A stretch of DNA of 64,000 nt from Calocera cornea HHB12733 (taxonomy: Eukaryota; Basidiomycota; Dacrymycetes; Dacrymycetales; Dacrymycetaceae). The notes under the pieces were generated by a model. The model had not been told where the DNA came from, did not search any database, and worked only from the letters and a program-made list of their open reading frames with translations. A program made the translations under genes and the position numbers. Positions 22,769 to 33,400 of this stretch are shown here, in pieces. The DNA lies in assembly GCA_001632435.1 (NCBI GenBank), contig KV423926.1, positions 232,803-296,802 on the forward strand. The letters are read 5' to 3'. Numbering within the stretch: position 1 is the stretch's first letter; the number at the start of each line of letters is the position of its first letter.

Positions 22769-23043
22769 TGTGGGTGCTTGCACACAGCTGAAAAGACCAC
22801 TGAGACAGTCCTCACTGATGACCCAATCCAGATAGTGTCGCTCCCAAGTACAGTTGAGACTATTCTGTATTTCAAGATGTCTAGATGCAGTACAGGAGTG
22901 GTGGTACAACAAGGGAAAGGATATGGAAGCAAATGCAAGAGGGATGTGGCAAAGATCCCTGGCAGGGGGGCACAGCCACTAAAGTAAGAGGAAGGGACTG
23001 GAGAATGATATAGAAGATACAATGTGAGTAAGGGAACCTTACA
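22769..23043 (-). repeat. 5' LTR of element 2 (275 bp)
   Basis: Direct repeat of the 3' LTR. The leader just left of it (22740-22768) repeats an internal LTR segment, ACCACTGAGACAGTCCTCAC, in the same orientation. This may reflect slippage during reverse transcription or be part of an unusual priming region. Confidence 0.85.
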
Positions 23044-23099
23044 CCAGCAAGGGGGGATGATTTCATCTTCTCACATGTCTGGGCCTGTATATGTGTGAC

Positions 23100-25010
23100 A
23101 TTGAATCCTGCCCTCCTTGCTGTTTGCAACCACCCCTGAAGTTCACCCAGCAGGAGAGCATGAATACTTACCCAATGTAGCTCCTCATGCTGGGAGTGCC
23201 CTGGGCCAACCCAGATTGGAGAGCATCCACGGTACCCTAATCATTCATGGGAGCCAGCAGGACCCCCAAGGGAGCTGTTCTGAGGGAGCAGGAGTCAAAG
23301 GTTGTTCAGACTCACGCTGCGAAGCTGCAACTCTTGGGCATATCTCTGCCATGGTTGGTGCCCTGGAACAGCCTCAGTTGAAGATCATTAATAGTGCTCT
23401 ACTCCTCTATGGATACTAGTGGGAACCCCAGGGTGAAAGGACCTTGGCTAAGGTCCCCACTGATTGACCCTGTTGCTGGTAACACTCCAAAGTACTGTTA
23501 AGACGGTTCTGTATTGCCAGAGGTCTTCAGATACCGTATGGGAGATGGAGGTAGACAAAGGAAGAGGATAGGGAAGACATGAGGGAGACACAGCAAGAGA
23601 TAAGGCTGTAGGTCATGTGACCCCAAAGGGGTGGAGTGTCATCAAGAGGAATGGAGATGGCAGGAGAATAGAGAAACAATATAGAGATAGTACGGGATGA
23701 AGGGAAAGTAGTGGTAAGCGGGTATAGGAGTCTTACACAGGGCAGCAGTTTTGAGGGAGCAGGAGCGAGAGTTGGTTTGAACTCAATGTGTTTCATTGCA
23801 ACTTTGGGGCAGATCTCTGCAAGGCCTCATGCCATGCAATACCCCCTGTGGAGGTTGTCAACAGTACCCTGATAGCTCATGACAACAAGTGGGACTCCCA
23901 GGGGAGCTGTTCTGAGAGAGCAGGAGCAAAGGTTTGTTTGGAATCAATCTGTTCCATTGCAACTTTGGAGTACTCTGATCCTTCATGGACACTAGTGGGA
24001 CCCTTAGGGCTGCAGTCCTGAGAGTGGAGGAGCAACAGGTTGTTCAGACTGAAAGTGTTCCATTACAATATTTGGTTATCTCTCTGCCAGGGCTGGTGCC
24101 CTAGGGTACCCCCATCAGGAGATCATCATTGGGATGATGTTGATGGCTGTGAACCAGCAGGACTCTCAGGGGAGATGTCTCAAGAGAGCAGGAGCAAAAG
24201 TTTGTTTGGACTCAATCTGCTCAGTTGCAACTTCTGGCCATATCTCTGGCAGGGCAGGTGCCCTGGAGTGCCCCTGGTTGGACATCATCAATGGTACATA
24301 GATGATGCATGCAGACAGGCCAGACCTTCACCAGAGCACACATGGTGGAGTAGCAGCCAGAAGCTGCTTTGGCTCAATTGCATCAAGTAAAACTTTCAGC
24401 CATATCTCTCCCAAAAAGCCACCTCTGGAGATGTGTCCCACCACTGCAATCAATTGTATGTTGTCAATGCCTGTAAACAGGCAGGACCAACAGGGCATCC
24501 AAAATGGTGGAGGAGCAGCCAAAGGTTGCTCTGGCATAAGCTGCTGAAGTGCACCGTTTGGTCATATGTCCCCTTTACAGTCCCTGCTGGACACCCTGGC
24601 ATCTCTCTTATAGACTTGATGACATTGCCATACTTGCTGTGAAGAAGCAAGACCTGCAGTAGAGCTTGTATAGAGGAGGGAGAGCCAATAGTCAAGCTGC
24701 TGTAGCTTGCTGCTGTACATTCTTTGTCCACATCTCCCCCATGCAAGCTCCCCTCCAGGTCCCCATGTCAGAGAATGTCAATGGTGCCACAGCACTTTGT
24801 TGGAATGAGTGGGAGCCCCATGGGCTCGAAGTGCAGCAGCAAGAGTTTGGTTAGAAACAATCTATTCTTTCATAACATTGATTCAGATCTCCCCCCCATT
24901 TAGTTTACTATGCCAAAGCCTCTGTCACAAACAATCAATGAGACCCTAATCTGCTGGGGGAATGTGCGGGGTCCACCAAGCATGCTACCAGGGGGAGGAG
25001 GAGCAAAACA
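23100..25010. repeat. Degenerate tandem satellite, unit about 162 bp, roughly 10-11 copies
   Basis: The landmark phrase GAGCAGGAGCAAAGGTTTGT (variants) recurs at about 23290, 23759, 23920, 24027, 24190, 24350, 24512, 24681, 24835 and 24998. Most steps are 154-169 bp; one is shortened to about 107 bp and one is lengthened by an inserted LTR (23434-23737). Other shared parts are CATATCTCTGCCAGGG, GGTGCCCTGG and ACCAGCAGGACCCCCAGGGG. Unit-to-unit identity is low to moderate, so the array is old. No gene is supported in it. Confidence 0.8.
23434..23737 (-). repeat. Solo LTR L (304 bp) of the element-2 family in the satellite, TSD CAGGG
   Basis: It starts TGAAAGGACC and ends GAGTCTTACA. CAGGG lies at 23429-23433 and 23738-23742. 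The satellite unit resumes without loss after the second CAGGG. Internal text (TTCTGTATTGCCAGAGGTCTTCAGATACCGTA) is a diverged version of the element-2 LTR. Confidence 0.88.
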
Positions 25011-25158
25011 CTGTTGCTGTGTAATTTTTGAGATTGAGCATCACATGGAGGAGTTGTAGCTTACGGACCATGTGCATTGTTGGGGTACATGAGACTGATT
25101 AATATGTACATAAAGCCTGAGGTTTGTTCCTTGGGTGCAGAGTTGTGTTCCTCTGGAT
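24900..25158. repeat. Right arm of the inverted repeat paired with 13,634-13,904
   Basis: It overlaps the last satellite unit and continues about 130 bp beyond it (GGACCATGTGCATTGTTGGG … CCTCTGGATGAC). Reverse-complemented, it matches the left arm over about 200 bp. The two arms point toward each other and are 11 kb apart. Confidence 0.75.
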
Positions 25159-25430
25159 GACCATATTTCCATGCCACTTTGGTGGGGACCAAATTGAGAC
25201 TGAGGGAGTGGAGGAGCTGCTTGTACGGATAGTGTGCAAACTCTTTCTAATGAAGCAAGGCAGAGAATAGCACATGGCTCACATGGCTCACACTTGCAGG
25301 ATGTCCGAGCTTTGTCAAATGGTGCTGTACTCCACACTAAGCAACCATAGGAGGGAGTGATGTGTCAACTGAAGCAAAGCTTATAATGAAAGTAGAAAAA
25401 TGCGGACACTAGTGGGATGACAGCAGTAAA
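25159..25430. other. Spacer without a recognisable gene
   Basis: No open frame with domain or splice support was found. A small CACATGGCTCACATGGCTCACA duplication occurs near 25268. It lies between the inverted-repeat arm and the 18-bp minisatellite. Confidence 0.4.
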
Positions 25431-25434
25431 CTGG

Positions 25435-26035
25435 GTAGTGGATGCAAAATGGGTGGAAGCAGATCATCCATCAGAAGCAAATGCCTATACAGAGGCAGAC
25501 ATGAGAGTGGAAGCAAATTGTGAAACAGAAGCAAACCAGATAGTGGAAGCAAACCATGAAACAGAACCAAACCAGATAACAGAACCAAACCAGATAACAG
25601 AAACAAACGTGATAGCAGAACCAAACTGGATAGCAGAACTAAACAGCAGAGTGGGACCAAATAATATAGCAGAATTAAACTATACAGCAGAATCCAAACA
25701 GCGGAAGTAAAGCACAGAGCAGAGATAAAATCTACAACAGAAGCAAAATCCATGGCAGGAGCAAAGCACCCAGTGGAAGTACATGCAGTAGTGGATGCAA
25801 ATTATGCAACAGAAGCAAAACACCCAGCACAAGTACATTGTGTGATGGAAGCAAAGTCCACAAGCAAAGCAGATAGTGGAATCAAATGGTGAAACAGGAT
25901 CATATTCTCTAGTGGATGCAAGTCTTGGAGCCAAGCAAAGTGCTCAGCTGAGACAAAACACGTAGCGGAGGCAAAGTATACAGCGGAAGCAATAGCTCAA
26001 GCATCAGCAAAGGCCCACGCGGAAGTAAAAACTAT
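25435..26035 (+). repeat. 18-bp minisatellite, core GAAGCAAA, degenerating to the right
   Basis: From about 25455 to 25710 the word (GT/AC/GC)(G)GAAGCAAA or GAACCAAA recurs at an 18-bp step (about 25509, 25527, 25545, 25563, 25581, 25599, 25617, 25635, 25653, 25671). Because 18 is a multiple of three an open frame passes through, reading as a six-residue Glu-Ala/Pro-Asn repeat, but there is no evidence that it is a gene. Further right the spacing loosens to 18-21 bp and the core becomes GCGGAAGCAA. Confidence 0.75.
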
Positions 26036-28739
26036 AGTGTAACCAGACTTTCAAGCCAGAGCAAAGAGCAAAGAAGAGCCCCCACTTGGGGGACTCTTTG
26101 CTTGTGAGCCATGTGCCCTGGTGCAGACCGCAGAGCGATTGTCGTGAAAATCCTACCAGAAGTCCTCTCGCAGAATGTCCCGTGGGCTTTGCAAAGCAAG
26201 GCGCGTGCAGCTTGTCAGCTTCCAACTTCTGCACCTCTGCGCGTGCATTCCGGCTTCGGAAGTTAACACCGGCCATCATCCTGTCCTGCATGAGCTTCAG
26301 TTTGGCTGACTTTTACTTCCGTTGGAGACGTTGCATTACTGGAACCACACCATTCGTCAATGCTTCTTTATCAATGATCTTGCGATGCGATGCTGTCCAT
26401 CTGCAGCGCGGTGGCCATCAGCCGAGTGCGAGTATGTTGATGGCGATGCCCAACAGACACCATGGCAAAAGTGGATGCCAATATGAAGGGTTCGCACGTC
26501 AGCGGCCGGGGTGGCACACCTTGTAGCATCAGGTAGGTTTGGTGGTCTGGTGGTATGCGCATTTGTGGGAGGACCACATTGTCCTGGTGGGCAGTCCAAA
26601 TCGTGGATGGATGACATCAAATGTTCACATTGTGGCCCTGCCGCCCTGAATATCTGCTTCTTCGGTTCACGAGCGTGACTCATTCCGTGCTCCGATCTTG
26701 CTTCGTGCCACGCAACCAAAACGAACCGGTGTGCTCGCGTGGGCAGCGAAAGCTTGGTTGCGCACGCCTGGCGACTGAATATTACGCCGCATAGGAGCTA
26801 TGGATACAGAATTGACGGGTGCGCGCATGGCTGCAGCAATCGAGTGCTAGTCTCCGGCTCAGATGGCGACTCCTTCGGTTGGGCTGGTACTTCCTCTGTG
26901 TCCCTGTCAGCGATTTGTAGACTGGGGGAGAGGAACCATACCTAGAGTTCAGAAGCGAAAGATAAAGAGACCAGAACACTCCCAGGCTTGCCTGGAAAGG
27001 GACACGGTAGCTAGTTAAAAGTATGAGTTTTGCGTTCCATAACAATATACTGTCTGCTCACGGCAATGGCATGTAGCGAAAGTTGATCAATTGTGCAGCT
27101 GGCCAAACTTGCCAGTTAGCTATCAACGCGGACCAATACATGTCCTTGTATTTTTGTCGGATTTGCTGGACATTCTTGCCTTCCATCACGCCCATAGAAC
27201 CGGTGAAAATCACAAGCTGCAACGGTCATCAGCAACGGCGGGTGCTGACACAGCTCGTTTCTCCGCACGTGCTGGGTACGTGATTCCGTTGTATGGCAGA
27301 CAGTGTTATGCCGATCAGTGAAGTCACATATGACCCAACGCCACAAGTGTCCCGGCAGCTGGCTGGATGTCTCTGGGGCAGCACCCCGCTTTCGTTGCGA
27401 AGATGGGAGTGAAGGATAAGGGTACGATAATCATCACTAGCGGTCTGCAAGGTTCATGGCATCCACAGAAAGGAAAAGCGATATTAGTTATCCATGAAGG
27501 GACCGCGGAATATGTGATAAATAGCCGCTGGCGCGCACCCGCTGAAACCCCCATCCAGGGAAGCAAGTGGCCCCAATCCGCTCCAGCGGGAGTACTTCTC
27601 GCTGAGAGACGGAGCTGTCAGAACCTCGAACAAATTCCTTGAGCATGTTCCTCGACCGCAAGCAGGTGTCTCGAGCAACCTGGAGCAATTGATGGTAGGA
27701 AGCAAACTTGGCTTGCGGGAGTAACCTACATCGACGAAGTGATTGTTGGCAGCGGAAGCAATGCAGCGGAAGTAGTTCCAAACGGAAGCAACTCTACAGT
27801 TCGCAAGCAATTCTTGTGGGGGCATTGCTTCAAGGGGAGGCAGTCTTCAGTCTTCCTTGAGCCGGAGCAATCTTCCCAGACGAAAACAATCATTACCGGC
27901 ACTCACCGGAAACAAAAGCAGCGCCAATTGCCGTGAGGAGGTAACTTATCCGTGGTCGGTGTACTTTCTATTTGCTTCCGTTTGCGGCATGAGATCGCAA
28001 GGGACGATGATTGACCGCGGCAAGTGCATTCTCATTCGAACATCTTAATCTACCTCAGAGGCGCCATGGGCAACGTCAGTACGCACAGAAACCTGATAGA
28101 GCTATACACATAATGGTCAAACCAGGGTGCCAAGGCACAACAAAGGCGTGAGCGGGCGGCTAAAGATGCAAAGGGCGGCAAAAGCAGTCAGCTCAAGGTG
28201 CGTGCGTCACAGCTTGTACACCAGTATCGATCGACTCATACCTCACATCTGACTCAGGCAAACACCGCTGCCCTCACTATTGTGTGCAGCGTCTGCAGAA
28301 GTACCTTTGTGAGTCGCCCTATTACTGGAGCCGTTGCAGCTGCTCACAGTGGTTTCGCAGCTGCAAACGACTCGGGCTCCGGCGTGAGTTTTCAGAATCG
28401 GTCACTTGTGGGCATGAGGCTCATATGCTTACGCGTGCAACAACAGGCTTGAGGAGCATGCGCAGAACAAACATGGCAAGGTGAAAGATTTGCTCTCCGT
28501 GAAACCCGAGCGCAGGCGCTTACAGCGAGCATTTTCGTCTTGACCAGGCCCTGGCGGAGTGCTTCCCTACTTTTGGGAAATAGGATCCGGATCCCTCAGT
28601 CATCCCGTCCTTATCCGAGTCGGTCGACCCACTCCACACGATTATGAGCCACGGTGTAATTTAGCACGCGCACACACCATAGATAGCTGTCTGACCCACC
28701 TTTTCCCTCTTTTACCATCATCTTGGGTTGCTGTGAATC
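26036..28739. other. Intergenic region without a supportable gene; dispersed GGAAGCAA words
   Basis: Many short overlapping frames occur on both strands but none has a domain, consistent codon use or a convincing intron model. GGAAGCAA-like words recur at 27,750-27,930 (CAGCGGAAGCAATGCAGC, ACGGAAGCAACTC, GCCGGAGCAATC), related to the 18-bp repeat. The last part includes the GLY1 promoter; a pyrimidine-rich stretch precedes its start codon. Confidence 0.5.
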
Positions 28740-30378
28740 ATGTCTCCTGTGCCTACCCTTACCGACCTGCAGGCGGCGCGTGCCAAAGTTGCCGGCGAAG
28801 TGGGTGTGGATGTGCTGAAAGGCGTCGATGTCCCGAAGAGTAAGACGGCGCTTTCTAGGAGCTTCAACTGTAAGGAGGTGCGGTGACAATACAAGTAACA
28901 TGATTGCTCACACCACTGCGATAGCCGATACCATCACTTGTAAGCATCACAGGATGAGTAGCTTCTCGTCTGCGCGCTAATCAGGCCCAAGATCCGACTG
29001 ATGAGATGATGTCATACGCAATTGAGGCATCCCGCGGTCAGTTTACCGATATACTTGTGGACCAACGATACTGACTTGCGTGTAGGTGACGACGTTTACA
29101 AGGCTGACCAATGCACTCTTGCGCTCGAAGCTCATGTGGCTAGGATCACTGGCAAGGCGGCCGGCCTGTTTTGCGCCAGCGGCACCATGACGAATCAGCT
29201 TGCCATCCGCACGCACCTTCTGTCGCCGCCCCATTCTGTTCTCTGTGATGCACGAGCGCATGTACACCGCAACGAGGCTGGAGGGATCGCCCACCACTCC
29301 CAAGCCACGACACTGCCAGTCATTCCCGAGAATGGTACCCTCAGCTTGCGTCAGACGATCGACTGTTGCTGATACATTGCCTTCCAGGGCATCATTTGAC
29401 CCTTAAGGATGTCAAGTCTGCCGCAATCCTTAGTGAGGATATTCATGTAAGCGAGTTGGTTGGTGACAATAGTACAGCGTACTGACGTAGGGAACAGGGC
29501 GCGCCCACTCGCCTTATCTCGTTGGAGAACACATTGAATGGGACCATCTTCCCTCAGGATGAGATTGTTGCGATCTCGGAATTTGCCCAGTCCGTTGGCA
29601 TCAAGATGCATCTGGACGGGGCCCGTATCTGGAACGTGGCTGCGGAGACCGGCACATCCAGTAAAGGCCCGTTTCAATCATGTTGTACTTTTTCTGACAT
29701 GTGCCGCTGCAGTGCAAGTACTTTGCGACCCGTTCGACAGTGTCAGCTTGTGTCTGAGCAAGGGCATCGGAGCTCCGATCGGCTCGATCCTTGTCGGTAG
29801 CCAAGAGTTCATTGCGAGAGCCAGATGGTTTAGAAAGATGTTCGGTGGTGGTTGGCGCCAGGTAGGTGCTGCAACACTACTGTCATGGCTCCCACTGAGG
29901 CACGATCAGTCGGGCTATCTCGCTGCCGCTGCCGCTTATGCACTGACGCACAACTTCCCTCTGCTGGCTGGAACGCACGCTCTGGCCAGAAAACTTGAGG
30001 CCGGCCTTCGGGATGCTGGAGTTCGCATCATGAGCTCAGAAACGAACATGGTATGCTCATCACCCGGTCAGGATCGCAGGCCTGATATCGAAGCAGGTCT
30101 TTTTCGATGCGCCTTCGGTCGGCATTGCCTACGATGAGCTGACAGAGCGAGCGGCTTCCCTCGCCGAACCGCTCTACGTCGGTGGATCTCGCCTTGTTAT
30201 TCATTACCAGACTGCTGAAAAGGCGGTCGATGATCTGATCGATCTGGTGCGTGTCATGGCTGGGGAGAAACGCAAGGAAGGCTTTGTGCCTGGGCAGACA
30301 GAGCAGCAACCGTCTGATGCAGGGTATCCCAAGCTGAAGGAGGTCTTCGTGAGGAGTGGGATCAAGTCAACGGCGTAG
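28740..30378 (+). CDS. GLY1: Low-specificity L-threonine aldolase
   Basis: A pyridoxal-phosphate enzyme that splits threonine into glycine and acetaldehyde, a main glycine source in fungi, probably cytosolic. Manual exons: 28740-28869, 28925-28939, 28992-29036, 29086-29334, 29388-29446, 29498-29660, 29713-29861, 29910-30050, 30097-30378. All phases close and give 410 aa, a normal to slightly long size. Family motifs in order: SDTITYPTDEM, GDDVYKADQ (joined over an intron), HLDGARIWN with the PLP-ring aspartate, and the PLP lysine in SLCLSKGIGAPIGS, then FGGGWRQ. The second exon is a 15-base micro-exon that completes the SDTIT motif. The stop is 85 bp from the convergent URB2 stop, so the two transcripts probably overlap at their 3' ends. 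Confidence 0.93.
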
Positions 30379-30462
30379 ATCGACCGTAAGAGTACGCGCT
30401 CGTTATCGTATCAATAGATGGGCTCTGGAAATAGACGTCGATAGAAGAAGAGAAATACAGGT

Positions 30463-33400
30463 CTAGCCTTTCCCGACATATCTTTGTTTGTCGTATTCTT
30501 GCCACAGTGCCCTGAATAATGCCTTGGAGGTGCTTCTGGGGAGGGACGCCATCAGAGCATCTCGATCTTCGTCACCAACCATGCTGCAGAGGGCAAAAAC
30601 ACCGGGCTGCAAGCTTCGCCGTGTTTCAGATGCCACTTCGCCGAAAGGGTCGGTGATCATATTGATATACGCTTGAAGCACGTAGGGAGCATGCCGTGAA
30701 AATGGTTTTGCTAGAGACTCGAGTTTTGACTGGGTCGTTCGTTGATAGCCTTGTTCCGGAGTCTTGACGGTTATGACAGACATCAATCGCGCCAATTCCT
30801 CCGCATGTTTTTTTCCAAGTGGAGCCTCCACAGCGACCCAAGATGGATGTGTGCTGGTTATGATACGACTTTGAGATGATCCAAGGTGCGGGCGACTTGT
30901 TCGTAACGTAAGCAGTAAGCCAACGATCGCCTCAGCGAGCAAAGGCAAAGAGTTGACGATGAGGGCGCGACGCGAGCGCACCAAGGTCGTGATAAGGGTC
31001 GTGATTGCAAAGAAAAGGTCGGGCTTAGACGTATGTTGTGGTGCTGGCTTGAGAGCGGTTGCAACAATGGACCACATGTGACCGATACTCACAGGAGTCA
31101 GAGACCGCTGATGGAGTCATTAGACCAACAGCCCGCTTAGTTTGGAATCACTTCGCTCACAACATCTTTGCTCATGTTTATCAGTAGAGCAACCGTTTGT
31201 GACAGAAAGTCAACAGAGGCGCTTGATTCCATCGTGCGAGCCAAGTGATCCAACACATTCTCTGACAACAGACGTAAGTCTTCACCTGTTAGGGACATTA
31301 GCACGGGGCAACATCAAGCCATGAAGCCATGAAGAGAGAAGCACTAACCTGACGGAGGTCGTGCAAGAAGATGCGTAAGTACATGTAAGCCGGATCGCGT
31401 ATCCTCCAGCGTGTTGTCGGATCCACGGACTTGAGGCAGGAACCTCTGGACAACCTCAAGTCGTTCTTGCCCAGTGAGTGTCTCACACATGCCGACAAAG
31501 TGGATATCCATCTCGGGAATCCACAAACCTATGGAACTTAGCACATGCGGGAACCGTTATAAACCACGTACCCGCGTCACTCAAGATTGAGAACATATCA
31601 CAAATGAAGTTCACGGACACATCTCCATGTTGGCCCTTGCAGCAAGCCCACGCCTGCACTGCTACGCCGAACAACGAAGCGACGGGGGCGCCGAGCGCGG
31701 ATAGCATGTTACGAGATCGCGAGAATAGCACGATGTTATTGAGAGTGCTTGCAGCAGACAGCAATACGGCTGGTCCATTCACTGGATGTTCCTTGTCAGG
31801 CGGCGCGCCGCATGGCTGTTCACTACCACGTACCTGCGATATCTGACCATCTTTGGAATGCTACGGCGTCGGACCATGCTTTTGCCAGGGACAAGCATGC
31901 TACAGAGGATTCGCAGAACTGCTGGAGATGATGACCAAGAGTGTGCGATGCCTCAGCAGAGATGCGTTCGCATAAGCTAGACAAATGGTCCAGTATGTCT
32001 ATAGGAATACTGGTAGTCGTCAGATGTCGTCCATAAACCTACACGTTCGGAAGCCTACCGATCAGGAGAAGGAAAGTGACGCAGCACTACGTCAAGCAAC
32101 GCCGACATAGCAAAGAACAGCAGAGAAGCAGTCACAGCGCCCGCATCCTTCGAGAGGACGCCCCAAGAATCAGATGTGGCATACATCAACACCAACCTCC
32201 GCAACTCATCTACATCATGGTCGGCGCTCTGTACGGCATGTCTAGACATAGGCATGATTAAAGCCCGGGCGGAATACACATCAAAAGTATTACCTTTGAA
32301 GGATATTAATGACTTTCATTGTTGTATGCACAAATGCAGGAGAGGCTGCTTGAGGAATACCGACAACAAGCATCCGCCGGACGAGATCTGTCCACGTCTG
32401 TGCAAACGGGGTGAGAAGCAAACAGTGACGCGAGGCATTGCTCACCACTGGCAATTGAGTTGCTTCAACCAGAAGGGTCGCAATCATACCCCTGACTTTT
32501 GCACGACGATCCGAGTCTGGATCGAGATGGGATGGCTCTTGACTCTGCTTGAGATCCATGGCAATCAGTGCTCGTAGTAACCATACTCGATCGGCGGAGT
32601 CGAAGTAGGCAGGCGGTGCGAGTACAAGAAGATCCAGAGTTGCCGTAAACTGTTCGGCTGCATCCAATGCAGACTGGGACACCTCAGACGATTGAAGGTC
32701 TAGAGCCAGCAATGGTTGGCAAATAGTTTGGAGGCAGTGTAGCAATTCATCTGAGGACCGTCAATAATAGGACCACCCGTCGTGATCCACATCCATACCC
32801 CTTAGTAGCGGCAGCTCCCAGAAGCTCGCGCAAGAGAATAGTGATTTGGCAGTATGTGGGTCTCGCTCGAAATATTCCACCATGATTTCAGCCATGAGTC
32901 GAAGCTGGGCTTTCGTGCCAGCCCTCCTTCATAGTACGTCAGTAGGTTCACATGGTACACCAAGGGGACCCGTACTCTATCAAGGCTAAGCCATCTGTGA
33001 TCATCACGTCACGCAAGGCGCCCATAGTATGAAACGGTGGTGTGCCCTCGGAGTCGCTTATAGGCCAAAAAACCCCGAGATGTCCTAGGAAGGCATCTAT
33101 GGCTTGTCGTGACATGTCTGTTCCCCGCGAAGCACTCGTCGATAGTAGCTTCAGCACAACTTGAAACTCCACAAGTGCCAAGCATCAGTTTGATGGTGCT
33201 GTGCACATTGAATGAAATACATACAGCTTCGGTCCATACTTCTTGCGAGACGCGGCAAGATGCCAGGACAAGCATTATCCCTGGCACGATAGCGTGTGAC
33301 GCGAATGAAGCAGCCAAATTATCTTCGGCGTCCAGATCGAGACCAATGCTAGAGATCCTAAGCACACCGGCAAACTTGTTATGATCGGTGCGTGATGATG

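Larger units (their letters stand above)
14906..23043 (-). mobile_element. Ty3/gypsy chromodomain retrotransposon 2 with both LTRs
   Basis: Two direct repeats, 14906-15176 and 22769-23043, start TGTGGGTGCTTGCAC and end AACCTTACA. A polypurine tract (AGGGGGGGGAGGG on the minus strand, 15177-15192) abuts the left copy exactly, fixing that LTR boundary and the minus orientation. Inside, gag, protease, RT, RNase H, integrase and a chromodomain follow in order on the minus strand, interrupted by a pogo element (17542-19393) and two unrelated LTRs (16761-17239 and 19912-20009). The flanking pentamers (AACAG, CCAGC) do not match, so recombination or decay at one edge is likely. Both flanks are satellite-related. 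Confidence 0.85.

Noticed and set aside
23100..25010. Plus-strand open frames in the satellite as genes
   Set aside because: They change frame from unit to unit and track the repeat rather than any conserved protein.
25435..25710. An 18-bp periodic array as a CRISPR array or as a repeat-protein gene (97-aa frame reading Glu-Ala-Asn repeats)
   Set aside because: Unit length is uniform with no spacer/repeat alternation and the genome is eukaryotic; the open frame follows from 18 being a multiple of three and has no splice, promoter or domain support.
27484..27825. 113-aa minus-strand frame upstream of GLY1
   Set aside because: No domain, no splice structure, and it overlaps GGAAGCAA repeat words.
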